Assembly (NCBI RefSeq): GCF_047238265.1
Contig: NZ_JBDFMM010000001.1
Span: forward strand, 1,612,001 to 1,676,000
DNA length: 64,000 nucleotides
Direction: 5' to 3'
Source of the DNA: Paenibacillus_F sp047238265
GTDB lineage: Bacteria; Bacillota; Bacilli; Paenibacillales; NBRC-103111
The notes beneath the pieces were generated by a model that saw nothing but the letters and a program-made list of their open reading frames with translations, ran no database searches and had not been told where the DNA came from. A program made the translations under genes and the position numbers. Below are positions 1 to 8,118 of the stretch, piece by piece (position 1 is the first letter of the stretch; the number at the start of each line of letters is the position of its first letter).

Positions 1-443
1 AGCATCTGGCCGAGAGGAAAATCCCGCTTGCGCGTCAAAATGGAGCCCACGATGTCAAAGCCGCCCGTTGAGCCGCCTGCCCGCATCGTAATCCCGGCGC
101 CGATTCCGACAAGCACGCCGCCGAATACGGCCCCGAGAATCGGTTCCTGCACCAGCCCGCGGACCGGAATCAGCTGCATGAACCAAGTCGTGGCGATAAC
201 GGACGCGAGACTGAGCACAATGAACCGGCGCCCGATGATGACGAGTCCCCAGATGATCAAGGGCAGATTCAGAACGAAATATAGAATGGAAATATCCATG
301 TTCGTCAAATATCCGATTACCATCGCAATACCGGATACTCCGCCGCTCAGGAGTTCGTGCGGAATAAGAAACATGTTAAAGCCGAACGCGACAAGCGCCG
401 CGCCGAGTAGTACAACCGCGATGGAAATCCCTTTTTTGTCCAC
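1..443 (-). CDS. yitT: YitT family membrane protein (partial)
   Basis: The N-terminal 147 codons of a YitT-type integral membrane protein; the rest lies beyond the left edge. Hydrophobic segments are spaced as in this family, and the conserved glycine-rich stretch GGVLVGIGAGITMRAGGSTG is followed by GFDIVG. The start is taken as GTG at 443-441, five bases after GAGGTG. YitT proteins are widespread in Firmicutes and often duplicated; their transported substrate is not established. The gene stands alone, with a terminator of the upstream gene directly behind its promoter region. Confidence 0.88.
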   Translation of the reverse strand, partial: MDKKGISIAVVLLGAALVAFGFNMFLIPHELLSGGVSGIAMVIGYLTNMDISILYFVLNLPLIIWGLVIIGRRFIVLSLASVIATTWFMQLIPVRGLVQEPILGAVFGGVLVGIGAGITMRAGGSTGGFDIVGSILTRKRDFPLGQM

Positions 444-530
444 ACGATCACCTCAAGAAGTAGTATGCAGATTAAAAGTACCACTCATCCGGGATAAACA
501 TCAAGAGGAATTGACCGGAGGTTAATAAAA

Positions 531-596
531 AAACGGACCTTTTCGAAAATAAACCTGTCATTCCGCCGCTCAGGTTACTTTCAGCCGGTCCGTTTG
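531..596 (-). terminator. Rho-independent terminator of ydaT-like gene
   Basis: Read on the minus strand, AAACGGACC pairs with GGTCCGTTT and runs into seven T residues. A second, inner pair (AACCTGAG against CAGGTT) extends the hairpin. It lies directly after the stop codon of the stress protein gene. Confidence 0.85.
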
Positions 597-602
597 TGCA
601 GT

Positions 603-1019
603 TTAAGAGTAATTGTGCGAGTTCTGAACGGTGCCGTCTTTCTTGTGGATAACGGCTCTCGTGTTGGCGTCGGAAGCAAGCTTGTCGGCTTTCTTGACCG
701 CATCGCTTTTCGTGTCCGCTTCATAGCGGGGTTTGTCTTCACCCTCGGCTTTAACGGCCCAGCCGTCACCGTCGGGTACGACATGGAGCGGTGAGGAGTG
801 AGAGGAAGAAGCCCGTCCTTCCGTTCCGCTTTCGCCGCCGCTCCGGTGGTCGGGATGGTTGTCATCCCATTCCTCCGCTTTCGCGGTAGCAATCGCGATG
901 GCGCGGCCTTCCTCGTATCCTTCGCCGAGCAGGGCGTTTGCGATTTCAACGGCTTTCTTGCGCACCCGCTCGGGTAAATTTTTCATTGAGGGCGGATAGT
1001 CGTTTTTGGTCCAAGGCAT
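603..1019 (-). CDS. ydaT: YdaT-like general stress protein (DUF2188)
   Basis: 138 residues. The N-terminal half (MPWTKNDYPPSMKNLP, then a helix ending KAEEW) and the C-terminal DUF2188 repeat (residues about 78-138, HVVPDGDGWAVKAEG and VIHKKDGTVQ) match the Bacillus YdaT type. A hydrophilic low-complexity linker rich in Ser, Gly and His joins them. It is probably cytoplasmic. B. subtilis YdaT belongs to the SigB general stress regulon, and a promoter-like sequence of that type lies upstream here. The start ATG at 1019 follows GGAAGGAGG. The biochemical function is unknown. Confidence 0.85.
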   Translation of the reverse strand: MPWTKNDYPPSMKNLPERVRKKAVEIANALLGEGYEEGRAIAIATAKAEEWDDNHPDHRSGGESGTEGRASSSHSSPLHVVPDGDGWAVKAEGEDKPRYEADTKSDAVKKADKLASDANTRAVIHKKDGTVQNSHNYS

Positions 1020-1064
1020 GATCGATCCTCCTTCCGGAATGCTTCATGCATGCTCGTTGTTCTC

Positions 1065-1090
1065 TTACCCGGATGGCGGAAGGATTAACC
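1065..1090 (-). promoter_or_regulatory. SigB-like promoter candidate for ydaT-like gene
   Basis: On the minus strand GGTTAA (1090-1085), a 14-base spacer and GGGTAA (1070-1065) resemble the SigB consensus GTTTAA-N12-15-GGGTAT. They lie about 45 bases before the start codon. The match fits the stress annotation, but the presence of a SigB-type sigma factor in this organism cannot be seen from the window. Confidence 0.45.
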
Positions 1091-1160
1091 AGAAGGTTTG
1101 CACCGTGCGAAAATCCAGCGCGCGGTGCTCGGCTTCACGAAAAGGTGTCAGCCACCATGC

Positions 1161-1206
1161 TAAAAAGCCGTGCGGCTGTTCAGCGGACAGCCGCACGGCT
1201 TGCTTT
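1161..1206 (-). terminator. Terminator of DUF4247 lipoprotein gene
   Basis: A perfect 14-bp stem (AGCCGTGCGGCTGT against its complement) with a 7-base loop, followed on the minus strand by five T residues. It lies about 60 bases after the stop of the lipoprotein gene. Confidence 0.88.
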
Positions 1207-1261
1207 TTCCCGGACCAGTGCCGGAAAAGATTTCGAATGCATGAATCGTGCCGCGGCCGTC

Positions 1262-1975
1262 CTACCGCCGCCTCTTGAACGATCCGGACCGCCCGCTGGT
1301 TCCGGGCCTTGTCCCGATCCCGCGTTTGATGCGCCCGGGCTTCGTGATCTCTCCGCGGCGGTCGCCGGCTCCCGTACCGGCCCCGATCCCGCCGGTCGTA
1401 CCGGACGGGCTGCCAGGTGTGCGGAACGATCCTTCGCGGTCCGACGTTACGGGCGGTTTGGTCGTGCCCGTGCCCGTACCGGTGCCCGGGGAATAGCCGC
1501 CGGGTGTCCCCCGGTAGGTCGGGGTGGAGCGGTAGCCGCGGTAATCGCTGATTCCACGGCTATTGAAAAACCCGCCGCCAAGAACGGACTGGAGCATGGC
1601 GACGGTCAGGAAGGTTTGCAGGAAGGAGGGCGAGTAATGTTCCCTGGCATACTGGATAGTATCCACCTGGACCAGGGTGTTCGCCGGGTTCTGCTCGTCC
1701 CGCTGCAGGTTGATGACCTTGTCGGGATAGAGCAAAAACATCTGATCCTGCGATTCCTTGCTGATCTCGCGCGGCTTCTCCCGTGCGGCGAGTTCCTTGG
1801 CCACTGCGGGTACATCCTTATTCTCCGCGGTGTATACTTTCGATAAATTGCTGCCCGATCCGTCGGCGCTGGTCAGATTATATTCCTGCCGGACGAAATC
1901 GCTGGCGTTGGGGGCGCAGCCCGCGAGCAGAACAAATACTAGCAGGCAGGAAATCCATGATGTCCATTTGTTCAA
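1262..1975 (-). CDS. DUF4247 family lipoprotein
   Basis: 237 residues when started at TTG 1975, eight bases after AGGAGGTG. An upstream ATG would add 41 non-conserved residues before the signal peptide. Residues 1-20 form a lipoprotein signal with lipobox LLAGC, so the product is probably anchored to the outer face of the membrane. Residues about 25-140 match DUF4247: the KVYTAENK motif, then a helix ending in YSPSFLQ. The tail from about residue 150 is Gly/Pro/Thr-rich with Arg-Gly repeats and looks disordered. It is probably co-transcribed with the DUF4178 gene 150 bp upstream; the two families often sit together. Function unknown. Confidence 0.82.
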   Translation of the reverse strand: MNKWTSWISCLLVFVLLAGCAPNASDFVRQEYNLTSADGSGSNLSKVYTAENKDVPAVAKELAAREKPREISKESQDQMFLLYPDKVINLQRDEQNPANTLVQVDTIQYAREHYSPSFLQTFLTVAMLQSVLGGGFFNSRGISDYRGYRSTPTYRGTPGGYSPGTGTGTGTTKPPVTSDREGSFRTPGSPSGTTGGIGAGTGAGDRRGEITKPGRIKRGIGTRPGTSGRSGSFKRRR

Positions 1976-2128
1976 GCGGAAGGCACCTCCTGAAGGCTGA
2001 AGGGGGATCAAAAACAGAAGCCTCCGTTTAACTGGAGAAGCCGCACAGGCTGTCTGTGCGGCCGTCTGCAGCCTCAGCGCCGGTTGCCGCCGGAACAACG
2101 AAGCGAATTTTCCGCCGCCCGCCGGACG

Positions 2129-2662
2129 TTAAAGCGTCGCCCGCATAAACTTGACCTGCGAGGCCGGCGTGCGTTCGCCCTGCATGGCGACGAATTTGCC
2201 GTCCTGCCATTGCAGGAAGAAATAGCGGTCGTCAGGTCCGAAGTATCTCCAGATCATGACTTCGTCGCCGCTGCGGAAATCGGTGTTGCCTTCCGAACGG
2301 GTCACGTCGCTGCGGTGATGCTCCAGTTCAAACGTGTCCTCTCCGTCAAGCTCAAGCCGGGAAGGTACGTCGTTCGGATCGTCGAGTGCCCCTTCCATGA
2401 AATCGCAAAGGAAGCACTCGTAAGAACGGCCTTTCTCGATGAGCAGGCAGCGGACGTCTTTGCCGCTCTGAAGATAATACGCATAGCGGTGAGGCTCGAA
2501 ACCCCGGTCGAAATAAATGACTTTCCCGGAAACGACGTACTCCTCGAGATCCACGTTGACGATATCGCCGACGCGGGATTCCTCGAAAGGATTCGCTTGT
2601 CTGACCGGTTCCTGCTGTTTGTTGCTGCGGATGATGTTACCTACGCGTTTGAATATAGACAT
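2129..2662 (-). CDS. DUF4178 domain protein
   Basis: 177 residues, hydrophilic, without signal peptide or membrane segment. The body (residues about 30-165) has the alternating strand pattern of DUF4178: GDIVNVDLEEYVVSGKV, a YYLQ segment, and the ending FLQWQDGKFVAMQGE. The ATG at 2662 follows an AAGGAGCG-type ribosome binding site. In related bacteria DUF4178 genes lie beside DUF4247, DUF350 and spermidine-synthase-like genes; only the DUF4247 partner is present here. Function unknown. Confidence 0.82.
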   Translation of the reverse strand: MSIFKRVGNIIRSNKQQEPVRQANPFEESRVGDIVNVDLEEYVVSGKVIYFDRGFEPHRYAYYLQSGKDVRCLLIEKGRSYECFLCDFMEGALDDPNDVPSRLELDGEDTFELEHHRSDVTRSEGNTDFRSGDEVMIWRYFGPDDRYFFLQWQDGKFVAMQGERTPASQVKFMRATL

Positions 2663-2798
2663 AAAGGGACGCTCCTTACGTTTAATCTGGTGTTCTTCTG
2701 TCCATTATATACGATGAAAAGCGATTAAGGTTTCGATGGCAGACCCTCTTCCTCCCTGCACATGGGCAAATAGTCACTGGAAAAGCTTGAGTAAAATA

Positions 2799-2807
2799 TG
2801 TTATACT
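2799..2807 (+). promoter_or_regulatory. Extended -10 promoter of cshA
   Basis: TGTTATACT has an extended -10 motif (TGn before TATACT). No good -35 lies 17 bases upstream. Transcription from here would give a leader of about 150 bases before cshA. Apart from this promoter I see no coding sequence between 2663 and 2963. Confidence 0.5.
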
Positions 2808-2963
2808 AGTCGAGATATTCTTAAGGGCGGCTCTACGAATTAGGATAAGGGCAATTCGGGATAGGGTTTCCGCACGGATGAACGGATATTAAGGAAGAAA
2901 AGTCGTGCTTAAGGGTATATAAAAGAAGAGAGATCTTCATCGGATAAAAGGAGAATGAACGGA

Positions 2964-4574
2964 TTGAAAAATTTTTCAGAATTTGATTTAGATGCAAAAG
3001 TAATCAAAGCAATTACAGAAATGGGTTTCGAAGAATCGACCCCGATTCAGGAGAAAACGATTCCGCTTGCGATTGAAGGACATGATCTGATCGGCCAGGC
3101 GCAGACCGGTACGGGTAAAACGGCCGCTTTCGGTATTCCTCTCGTAAGCAAAATCGAGCCAAGCGAAGAGAAAATCGTTGCACTCATCATGTGCCCGACG
3201 CGTGAACTTGCCATTCAGGTTGCGGAAGAAGTAAGCAAACTCGGACGCTTCAAAGGCATCCGCTCCCTGCCGATCTACGGCGGACAAGATATCGGCAAGC
3301 AAATCCGCGCGCTGAAGAAGAGACCTCAAATCATCATCGGTACGCCGGGACGTCTGCTTGACCACATCAACCGTAAAACGATCAAGCTTGAAGACGTTAA
3401 AACCGTCGTTCTCGACGAAGCGGACGAAATGCTCGACATGGGCTTCATGGATGACATCCAGTCCATCCTGAGCCTTGTGCCTGCAGAGCGTCACACGATG
3501 CTCTTCTCGGCAACGATGCCTCCTAACATTCAGAAGCTGGCTCAACAGTTCCTGACGAATCCTCAGCATGTATCGGTTATTCCTAAGCACGTAAGCGCTC
3601 CGCTTATCGACCAGGCTTACATCGAAGTGCATGAGAAGCAGAAATTCGAAGCGCTCAGCCGTCTTATCGACATGGAATCCCCGGAACTGGCGATCGTATT
3701 CGGACGTACGAAGCGCCGTGTAGACGAGCTGGCGGAAGCCCTGCAGAAGCGCGGTTATGCCGCTGAAGGCCTGCACGGCGACTTGTCCCAGAACCAGCGT
3801 GACAACGTCATGCGCAAATTCCGTGACGGCAGCATCGAAGTGCTTGTCGCTACGGACGTGGCGGCGCGCGGTCTCGACGTTTCCGGCGTAACTCACGTCG
3901 TTAACTTCGACCTTCCGCAGGATCCGGAAAGCTACGTTCACCGGATCGGCCGTACGGGCCGCGCGGGTAAAGAAGGAACGGCTTGGACGTTCGTAACGCC
4001 GCGTGAGATCGATCACCTGCACTTCATCGAGAAAGTAACCCGTCACCGCATTCCTAAGAAGCCTATGCCGAGCCCGGCCGAGGCTATGGAAGGCAAGCAG
4101 AAGGTAACGGCAGAACGCATCATCAACCTGCTTCAAGAAGAAAAGCACAACGAATTCAAAGGCGTAGCTATCCAGCTTCTTGAGGAATATGATTCCGTCA
4201 ACCTGCTGTCGGCGGCTCTTCAGCTTCTTACCGGCGGTGAGAAGAAGGAAGTATCCGTCGAGCTGACTCCGGAAGATCCGATCCGTGCCAAGAAGCGCCG
4301 CGTCGATGTGCGCAGCTCCGGACGCAAGTTCAACTACGGCAGCGACCGCAGAGGCGACGGCCGTTCCGGCGGAGGCTACGGCTCCCGCTCCGGCCAAGGC
4401 GGATCGCGCTATGGTTCTTCTTCCTCTTCCCGGGGAAGAGACGGCGGACGCGATTACCGCGACCGTGACCGTGACAGCCGTTCCGGTGGCGGATACGGCT
4501 CCCGCAGCGGCGGTTCCGATTACAATCGCGACCGTTCCGGCAGCTCCCGCCGCAGTGAAGATTCCAACGCTTAA
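2964..4574 (+). CDS. cshA: DEAD-box RNA helicase CshA
   Basis: 536 residues. An ATP-dependent RNA helicase acting in ribosome biogenesis, mRNA turnover and cold adaptation. Visible motifs are the Q motif (residues about 4-29), AQTGTGKT (46-53), PTRELA, GTPGR, DEAD (about 151), SAT, and in the second RecA domain ARGLD and HRIGRTGR. It matches B. subtilis CshA closely over the core. The tail from about residue 440 is rich in Arg, Gly and Ser with RGG-like and RDRD repeats, a typical RNA-binding extension. TTG at 2964 is preferred because an ATG at 2955 lies one base after the AAAAGGAG site, too close for initiation. Confidence 0.96.
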   Translation: MKNFSEFDLDAKVIKAITEMGFEESTPIQEKTIPLAIEGHDLIGQAQTGTGKTAAFGIPLVSKIEPSEEKIVALIMCPTRELAIQVAEEVSKLGRFKGIRSLPIYGGQDIGKQIRALKKRPQIIIGTPGRLLDHINRKTIKLEDVKTVVLDEADEMLDMGFMDDIQSILSLVPAERHTMLFSATMPPNIQKLAQQFLTNPQHVSVIPKHVSAPLIDQAYIEVHEKQKFEALSRLIDMESPELAIVFGRTKRRVDELAEALQKRGYAAEGLHGDLSQNQRDNVMRKFRDGSIEVLVATDVAARGLDVSGVTHVVNFDLPQDPESYVHRIGRTGRAGKEGTAWTFVTPREIDHLHFIEKVTRHRIPKKPMPSPAEAMEGKQKVTAERIINLLQEEKHNEFKGVAIQLLEEYDSVNLLSAALQLLTGGEKKEVSVELTPEDPIRAKKRRVDVRSSGRKFNYGSDRRGDGRSGGGYGSRSGQGGSRYGSSSSSRGRDGGRDYRDRDRDSRSGGGYGSRSGGSDYNRDRSGSSRRSEDSNA

Positions 4575-4590
4575 CTGATTCCAATATCAA

Positions 4591-4624
4591 AATGACGACC
4601 CCGACGGGTCGTCATTTTTTTTGG
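4591..4624 (+). terminator. Terminator of cshA
   Basis: AATGACGACCC pairs with GGGTCGTCATT around a short loop and is followed by a run of eight T residues, 17 bases after the cshA stop codon. Confidence 0.92.
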
Positions 4625-4667
4625 AGATTCGCGTTAAATTAATTCGTACGGATTTGTTCGGGTATGA

Positions 4668-4760
4668 TTAGTAGAGGAAAGAACGAGTGATGATAACCAG
4701 CAGAATGAAGAGTACCAGAATCGCACCTGTGGAAGTAAAAGCACCGCCAACACCAGACAT
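4668..4760 (-). CDS. YjcZ family sporulation micro-protein
   Basis: A 30-residue peptide. MSGVGGAFTSTGAILVLFIL begins with the glycine-rich head and continues into the single membrane helix typical of YjcZ/YtzL-type sporulation proteins, ending ITRSFLY. The ATG follows CGAGGAGGAGATTAC, a very strong ribosome binding site. Members are small membrane peptides made during sporulation; their role is not known. The gene sits alone between cshA and the YesL-type gene. Confidence 0.85.
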   Translation of the reverse strand: MSGVGGAFTSTGAILVLFILLVIITRSFLY

Positions 4761-4899
4761 GTAATCTCCTCCTCGTGAATAATTTGAAGCCGTACTACCT
4801 TAACAGAATATGCCCGCGGGGAAGAAAAGAAAGGGCGGCTACCTATGCTCTACAAAATAGGCTATAATAAGATTAACATCTACAGAGGGGGACAAGGGT

Positions 4900-5703
4900 T
4901 TGGAATTTAGAGGACTAATGGGCGGCTTTTACCGGATTTCCGAATGGATCATGAGGCTGTCCGCCATTAATCTGCTGTGGATTCTTTGCAGCATTCCGTT
5001 TTTCTTTTTTGCATTAGCCGGGCTTACTTCGGGCCAAGCGGATATTATGGTGCAATCGCTTGTTTTAATGGGTATATTGGCACCGTTTACACTGTTTCCT
5101 TCTACGGCTGCGATGTTCACGGTAGCCCGTAAGTGGGTGACCGGGGATGAGGATGTGCCTCTGTTCAAGACCTTCTTCCGCGGCTACAAAGAAAACTTTC
5201 TGCAAAGCATGATCGGAGGCATCGCCTTCGTCTTATTCGCCGTGATTCTGTTCGTGAGTTACCGTTTTTACGCGGGGCTCGACAGCGCGCTTTCCCTTCT
5301 GTCCTATATGTTCCTGGCCATGGGGATTTTGCTGATCGGCGCTTATTTCAATTTCTTCTGTATCATGTCCCATCTTCATATGAAGATTGTGCAAATCATT
5401 AAGAACGCGATCCTGCTGACCATAGGCAATCCCGTGACAAGCGTGATGACGATTATCGGAAACGTGGCGATCGTGATCATCAGTTTCCGCTTCAGTTTCC
5501 TGCTCGTATTTTTCGCCGGCAGCGTCAGCGCGACTTTTTCGTTCTGGCAGTTCAACCGGAGCTTTGAGAAAATCAAACGCAAGCAGGAGGCGCTGGAAGA
5601 GGCTGAACGCGAACGGCAGGAGGAAGAGAACGGGCAGGCGGAGCTGGATACGGCGGCTGTCCGTGTAGACGATTCGACAAAGAAAGAGTCTGACAAACTG
5701 TAG
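4900..5703 (+). CDS. YesL family (DUF624) membrane protein
   Basis: 267 residues with five or six predicted membrane helices, starting with GGFYRISEWIMRLSAINLLW, the conserved N-terminal signature of DUF624/YesL. A charged Glu/Arg-rich cytoplasmic tail starts at about residue 220. The TTG start follows GAGGGGGA; TATAAT at 4863 could be its -10. YesL proteins often accompany carbohydrate ABC transporters, but no such genes are near. Function unknown. I see no terminator directly after it. Confidence 0.86.
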   Translation: MEFRGLMGGFYRISEWIMRLSAINLLWILCSIPFFFFALAGLTSGQADIMVQSLVLMGILAPFTLFPSTAAMFTVARKWVTGDEDVPLFKTFFRGYKENFLQSMIGGIAFVLFAVILFVSYRFYAGLDSALSLLSYMFLAMGILLIGAYFNFFCIMSHLHMKIVQIIKNAILLTIGNPVTSVMTIIGNVAIVIISFRFSFLLVFFAGSVSATFSFWQFNRSFEKIKRKQEALEEAERERQEEENGQAELDTAAVRVDDSTKKESDKL

Positions 5704-5771
5704 CCCTAGTCCCCTTTTCAACGGCATTCTGAAGCGATAGACCTATTCTTACAAAAGACAGTCGATTCCAG

Positions 5772-5800
5772 TTGAATCCGGTTCGCGATTGTCTTATAAT
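5772..5800 (+). promoter_or_regulatory. Strong SigA promoter of structured RNA
   Basis: TTGAAT and TATAAT are separated by exactly 17 bases. It is among the best vegetative promoter matches in the window. The predicted start of transcription is about 5807, and no gene starts within the next 350 bases. Confidence 0.82.
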
Positions 5801-5806
5801 AGGGAT

Positions 5807-5995
5807 ACAAACAAAATCCTGCGATGTACGTTTCGGTTTCTTTTGTTTTAAACCAATGATTGTTTCTCGGGAGATCCATATTGAAGCGCGGCTGACATGC
5901 CCCCGAAAAGGGACTTCAAAAACGCTTCTGCGATCACCCACCTGCTAAAGCAGGTTTGAAACTATTAAACCGGACGGCATTTGCGGGTTTTTTTA
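5807..5995 (+). ncRNA. ssrS: Candidate 6S RNA
   Basis: About 188 nt, from a near-consensus promoter to a T-run. The ends pair: AAAA and CCTGCGA (5813-5824) with the complementary TTTGCGGG and T-run (5981-5992), then GGTTT (5835-5839) with AAACC (5967-5971). A large internal bubble follows, with a small hairpin CCTGC-taaa-GCAGG on its 3' side (5941-5954). Above it is an apical arm, GGGaGATC with GATCaCCC and GAAGCG with CGCTTC. A rod with a central bubble is the architecture of 6S RNA, which binds the sigma-A holoenzyme. The 5' bubble contains TTTCTCGGG, similar to my recollection of Bacillus 6S-1. No open reading frame fits. Another structured small RNA remains possible. Confidence 0.68.
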
Positions 5996-6028
5996 TGTTC
6001 TCATGCATGTAAAATCTTAAAAAAAGAC

Positions 6029-6056
6029 ACAGCTCCGTAAAAGGGGCTGTTTTTAT
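6029..6056 (+). terminator. Terminator-like hairpin
   Basis: ACAGCTCC pairs with GGGGCTGT (one G-T pair) across a 6-base loop, followed by five T residues. It lies just after the structured RNA and may be a back-up terminator that isolates the transaldolase gene. Confidence 0.65.
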
Positions 6057-6197
6057 TTTAGCCCAAAAAGGGTAATTTAAAGAGAAGCTACAGGAACGGA
6101 CCCTTTTTGTATTAGGACCATTTTTATGCTATGGTAAAAAAGTGGAATGTGAATGTACATAGAGATCAAAAATTTTGCCGAAAGTGGTGGATCGTGT

Positions 6198-6854
6198 ATG
6201 AAGCTGTTTCTTGATACGGCCAATGTAAACGAGATTAAAGAAGCGCACGAGCTGGGGGTTATTTCCGGAATCACGACGAATCCGTCTCTGATTGCCAAAG
6301 AGGGACGCGATTTTTTTGAGACCCTTAAGGAAATCGTAGACATCGTAGGCGATCTGCCGATCAGTGCCGAAGTGGTCGCCACGGATGTGGAAGGAATGGT
6401 CCAACAGGGCGAGAAACTTGCGAAAATCGGCAGCGGAATCGTGATTAAGGTACCGATGACCGCAGACGGTCTCAAAGCGACGAAGCGTTTCAGCGACCAA
6501 GGCATTAAAACCAACGTGACCCTTGTTTTCAGTTCCACACAGGCGCTTCTGGCGGCACGCGCGGGAGCTACCTATGTATCCCCGTTTATCGGACGGCTGG
6601 ACGACATTAACCAGGTAGGCATGCACCTGATTGAAGAAGTGAGCCAGATTATTACCGTACACGAGCTGCCGACACAAATTATCGCGGCAAGCGTGCGTCA
6701 TTCCACGCATGTGATCGAGGCGGCCCTATTAGGCTCTCATATCGCCACGGTGCCGTTCAAAGTGATCGAAGCTATGATGAAGCATCCGCTGACGGATGCC
6801 GGAGTGGAACGGTTTATGAAAGACTGGGAAGGCGCCAATCAGAAAACTTTTTAA
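6198..6854 (+). CDS. tal: Transaldolase (TalC/Fsa-type)
   Basis: 218 residues, the short class of transaldolase acting in the non-oxidative pentose phosphate pathway (transfer of a dihydroxyacetone unit from sedoheptulose-7-phosphate to glyceraldehyde-3-phosphate). The Schiff-base lysine is K84 in GIVIKVPMT. Also visible are LFLDTAN at the N-terminus, GITTNPSL, and the phosphate-binding end IIAASVRH and TVPF. The ATG at 6198 is used; the 15 residues upstream in frame are not conserved. A close relative, fructose-6-phosphate aldolase, cannot be excluded by sequence alone. Confidence 0.93.
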   Translation: MKLFLDTANVNEIKEAHELGVISGITTNPSLIAKEGRDFFETLKEIVDIVGDLPISAEVVATDVEGMVQQGEKLAKIGSGIVIKVPMTADGLKATKRFSDQGIKTNVTLVFSSTQALLAARAGATYVSPFIGRLDDINQVGMHLIEEVSQIITVHELPTQIIAASVRHSTHVIEAALLGSHIATVPFKVIEAMMKHPLTDAGVERFMKDWEGANQKTF

Positions 6855-6903
6855 AAAATCAGGGGTGCACATTTAGATGGATTATGACCCCGTGTAAATT
6901 AGA

Positions 6904-6927
6904 AGCCTCTCTGCGGAGAGGCTTTTT
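6904..6927 (+). terminator. Terminator of transaldolase gene
   Basis: AGCCTCTC-TGCG-GAGAGGCT hairpin followed by five T residues, about 50 bases after the stop codon. Confidence 0.88.
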
Positions 6928-7109
6928 ATCATATAAATGCGGTAAGGATGGATTAAATTGGTTATTTAGCCGCTGTTCAATAAAATGCCCAGGGATTTAT
7001 GCCCGGTTTTTGCCGTTCTCCTCTTTTGCTTCCCTGCAAAGAATGGTAAGATTGTTTTTAGTGTGGTTTGGCAAGCAGTTTGGATATGCTTCATGAAGGG
7101 GGAACGACT

Positions 7110-7496
7110 TTGAAACGAACGTTAGTCGGTTTGCTTCGCAGTTTCGAGACAACCGGTGAGAAAGCCAAAGATCCGGAATTAAAAACCCGTTACTACAAAT
7201 TATCCAAAGACCAGGTGTGGGAAGAAACGGTCGGAATGATCAAAAAAACACCCGGCTACAAACTTCTCCACGAAGTGAAGAATGTCGGAGAGATTGTGGT
7301 GGAAAAGCGTACGGCTCTCGGACGTACTCAAGATATTACGATTACTTTGTTTGAGGTTAATCCGACGACAACGGCTATTGATATTTATTCGGCTTCCCGC
7401 GGCAACATGGGGGACCTCGGTTCCAATTACCGGACCATCCTGGATATTTACAAGCAGCTGGACAAAAAGCTGGCAGCTTACAAAATCAGTCGCTAA
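7110..7496 (+). CDS. DUF1499-like conserved protein
   Basis: 128 residues from TTG 7110, which follows GAAGGGGGAAC at good spacing; a more upstream ATG at 7068 lacks a site. It has no signal or membrane segment. The C-terminal part (YSASRGNMGDLGSN, then a helix YRTILDIYKQLDKKL) resembles the end of DUF1499 proteins, which carry an SR.G..DLG.N pattern. The family match is tentative and the function unknown. It stands alone between two terminators. Confidence 0.65.
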   Translation: MKRTLVGLLRSFETTGEKAKDPELKTRYYKLSKDQVWEETVGMIKKTPGYKLLHEVKNVGEIVVEKRTALGRTQDITITLFEVNPTTTAIDIYSASRGNMGDLGSNYRTILDIYKQLDKKLAAYKISR

Positions 7497-7529
7497 CGCT
7501 TGAGTGCTTGAAGGCGGCTTCGCAGGCAT

Positions 7530-7588
7530 AAAAAAACAGCAGAGGATTCGATGAGCCCATCGATTCCTGTGCTGTTTTCTTTTTTTTT
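7530..7588. terminator. Bidirectional terminator
   Basis: AACAGCAnAGGATTCGATG pairs imperfectly with CATCGATTCCTGTGCTGTT; there are A and T runs on both sides. It serves the convergent DUF1499-like gene and tpx. Confidence 0.85.
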
Positions 7589-7599
7589 GTCCGGGAGAC

Positions 7600-8118
7600 T
7601 TATACGAGCTTCTTAACCGCTTCGATTGCAGCCTCGTAGTTCGGGTGCTCGGTCATTTCACCAAGATACTCCACATACTGGATCTTGTCATTGGCATCAA
7701 TGACGAAGATGGAACGCATGTCGAGCTGGAGTTCTTGAATCAGAACGCCGTAAGCTTGTCCGAAGGACTTTGCTTTGTAGTCGGACAGCAGGACGACCTG
7801 GTCGATGCCTGCCGCACCGCACCAGCGGGCTTGCGCGAACGGAAGATCGACGCTGACTGTGAGAACGGCTACATTATCGCCGAGCTTGGCGGCTTCTTCG
7901 TTAAAACGGCGGGTTTGAGCGTCACATACGCCCGTATCGATGGAAGGTACCACGCTGATCAGCTTCACCTTGCCGGCATAATCCGAAAGGGAAACTTCGT
8001 TCAGGAGGTCTTTGTTCAGTTTGAAATCCGGTGCTGCATCGCCCGCTTTAAGTTCAGGGCCGACGAGTGTGATCGGGTTGCCCTTGAATGTGGCTGCACC
8101 CTTGCGTTCTTGTGTCAT
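7600..8118 (-). CDS. tpx: Thiol peroxidase Tpx
   Basis: 172 residues. An atypical 2-Cys peroxiredoxin that reduces hydroperoxides using thioredoxin. The peroxidatic cysteine is C65 (TGVCDAQT) and the resolving cysteine C100 (RWCGAAG), the spacing of this family; PSIDTGVCD and the early VGPELKAGDAAPDF are also typical. The ATG at 8118 follows AAGGAGGAAT. Two thioredoxin-fold genes at 30.6 and 36.1 kb could supply electrons. Length and motifs are complete. Confidence 0.96.
   Translation of the reverse strand: MTQERKGAATFKGNPITLVGPELKAGDAAPDFKLNKDLLNEVSLSDYAGKVKLISVVPSIDTGVCDAQTRRFNEEAAKLGDNVAVLTVSVDLPFAQARWCGAAGIDQVVLLSDYKAKSFGQAYGVLIQELQLDMRSIFVIDANDKIQYVEYLGEMTEHPNYEAAIEAVKKLV

Noticed and set aside
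2988..4397. Open frame of 469 codons opposite cshA
   Set aside because: Shadow of the cshA coding sequence; no ribosome binding site and no recognisable domain.
5573..5941. Coding gene of 122 codons on the minus strand
   Set aside because: It spans the end of the YesL-type gene and the structured RNA, has no binding site, and its sequence is not protein-like.
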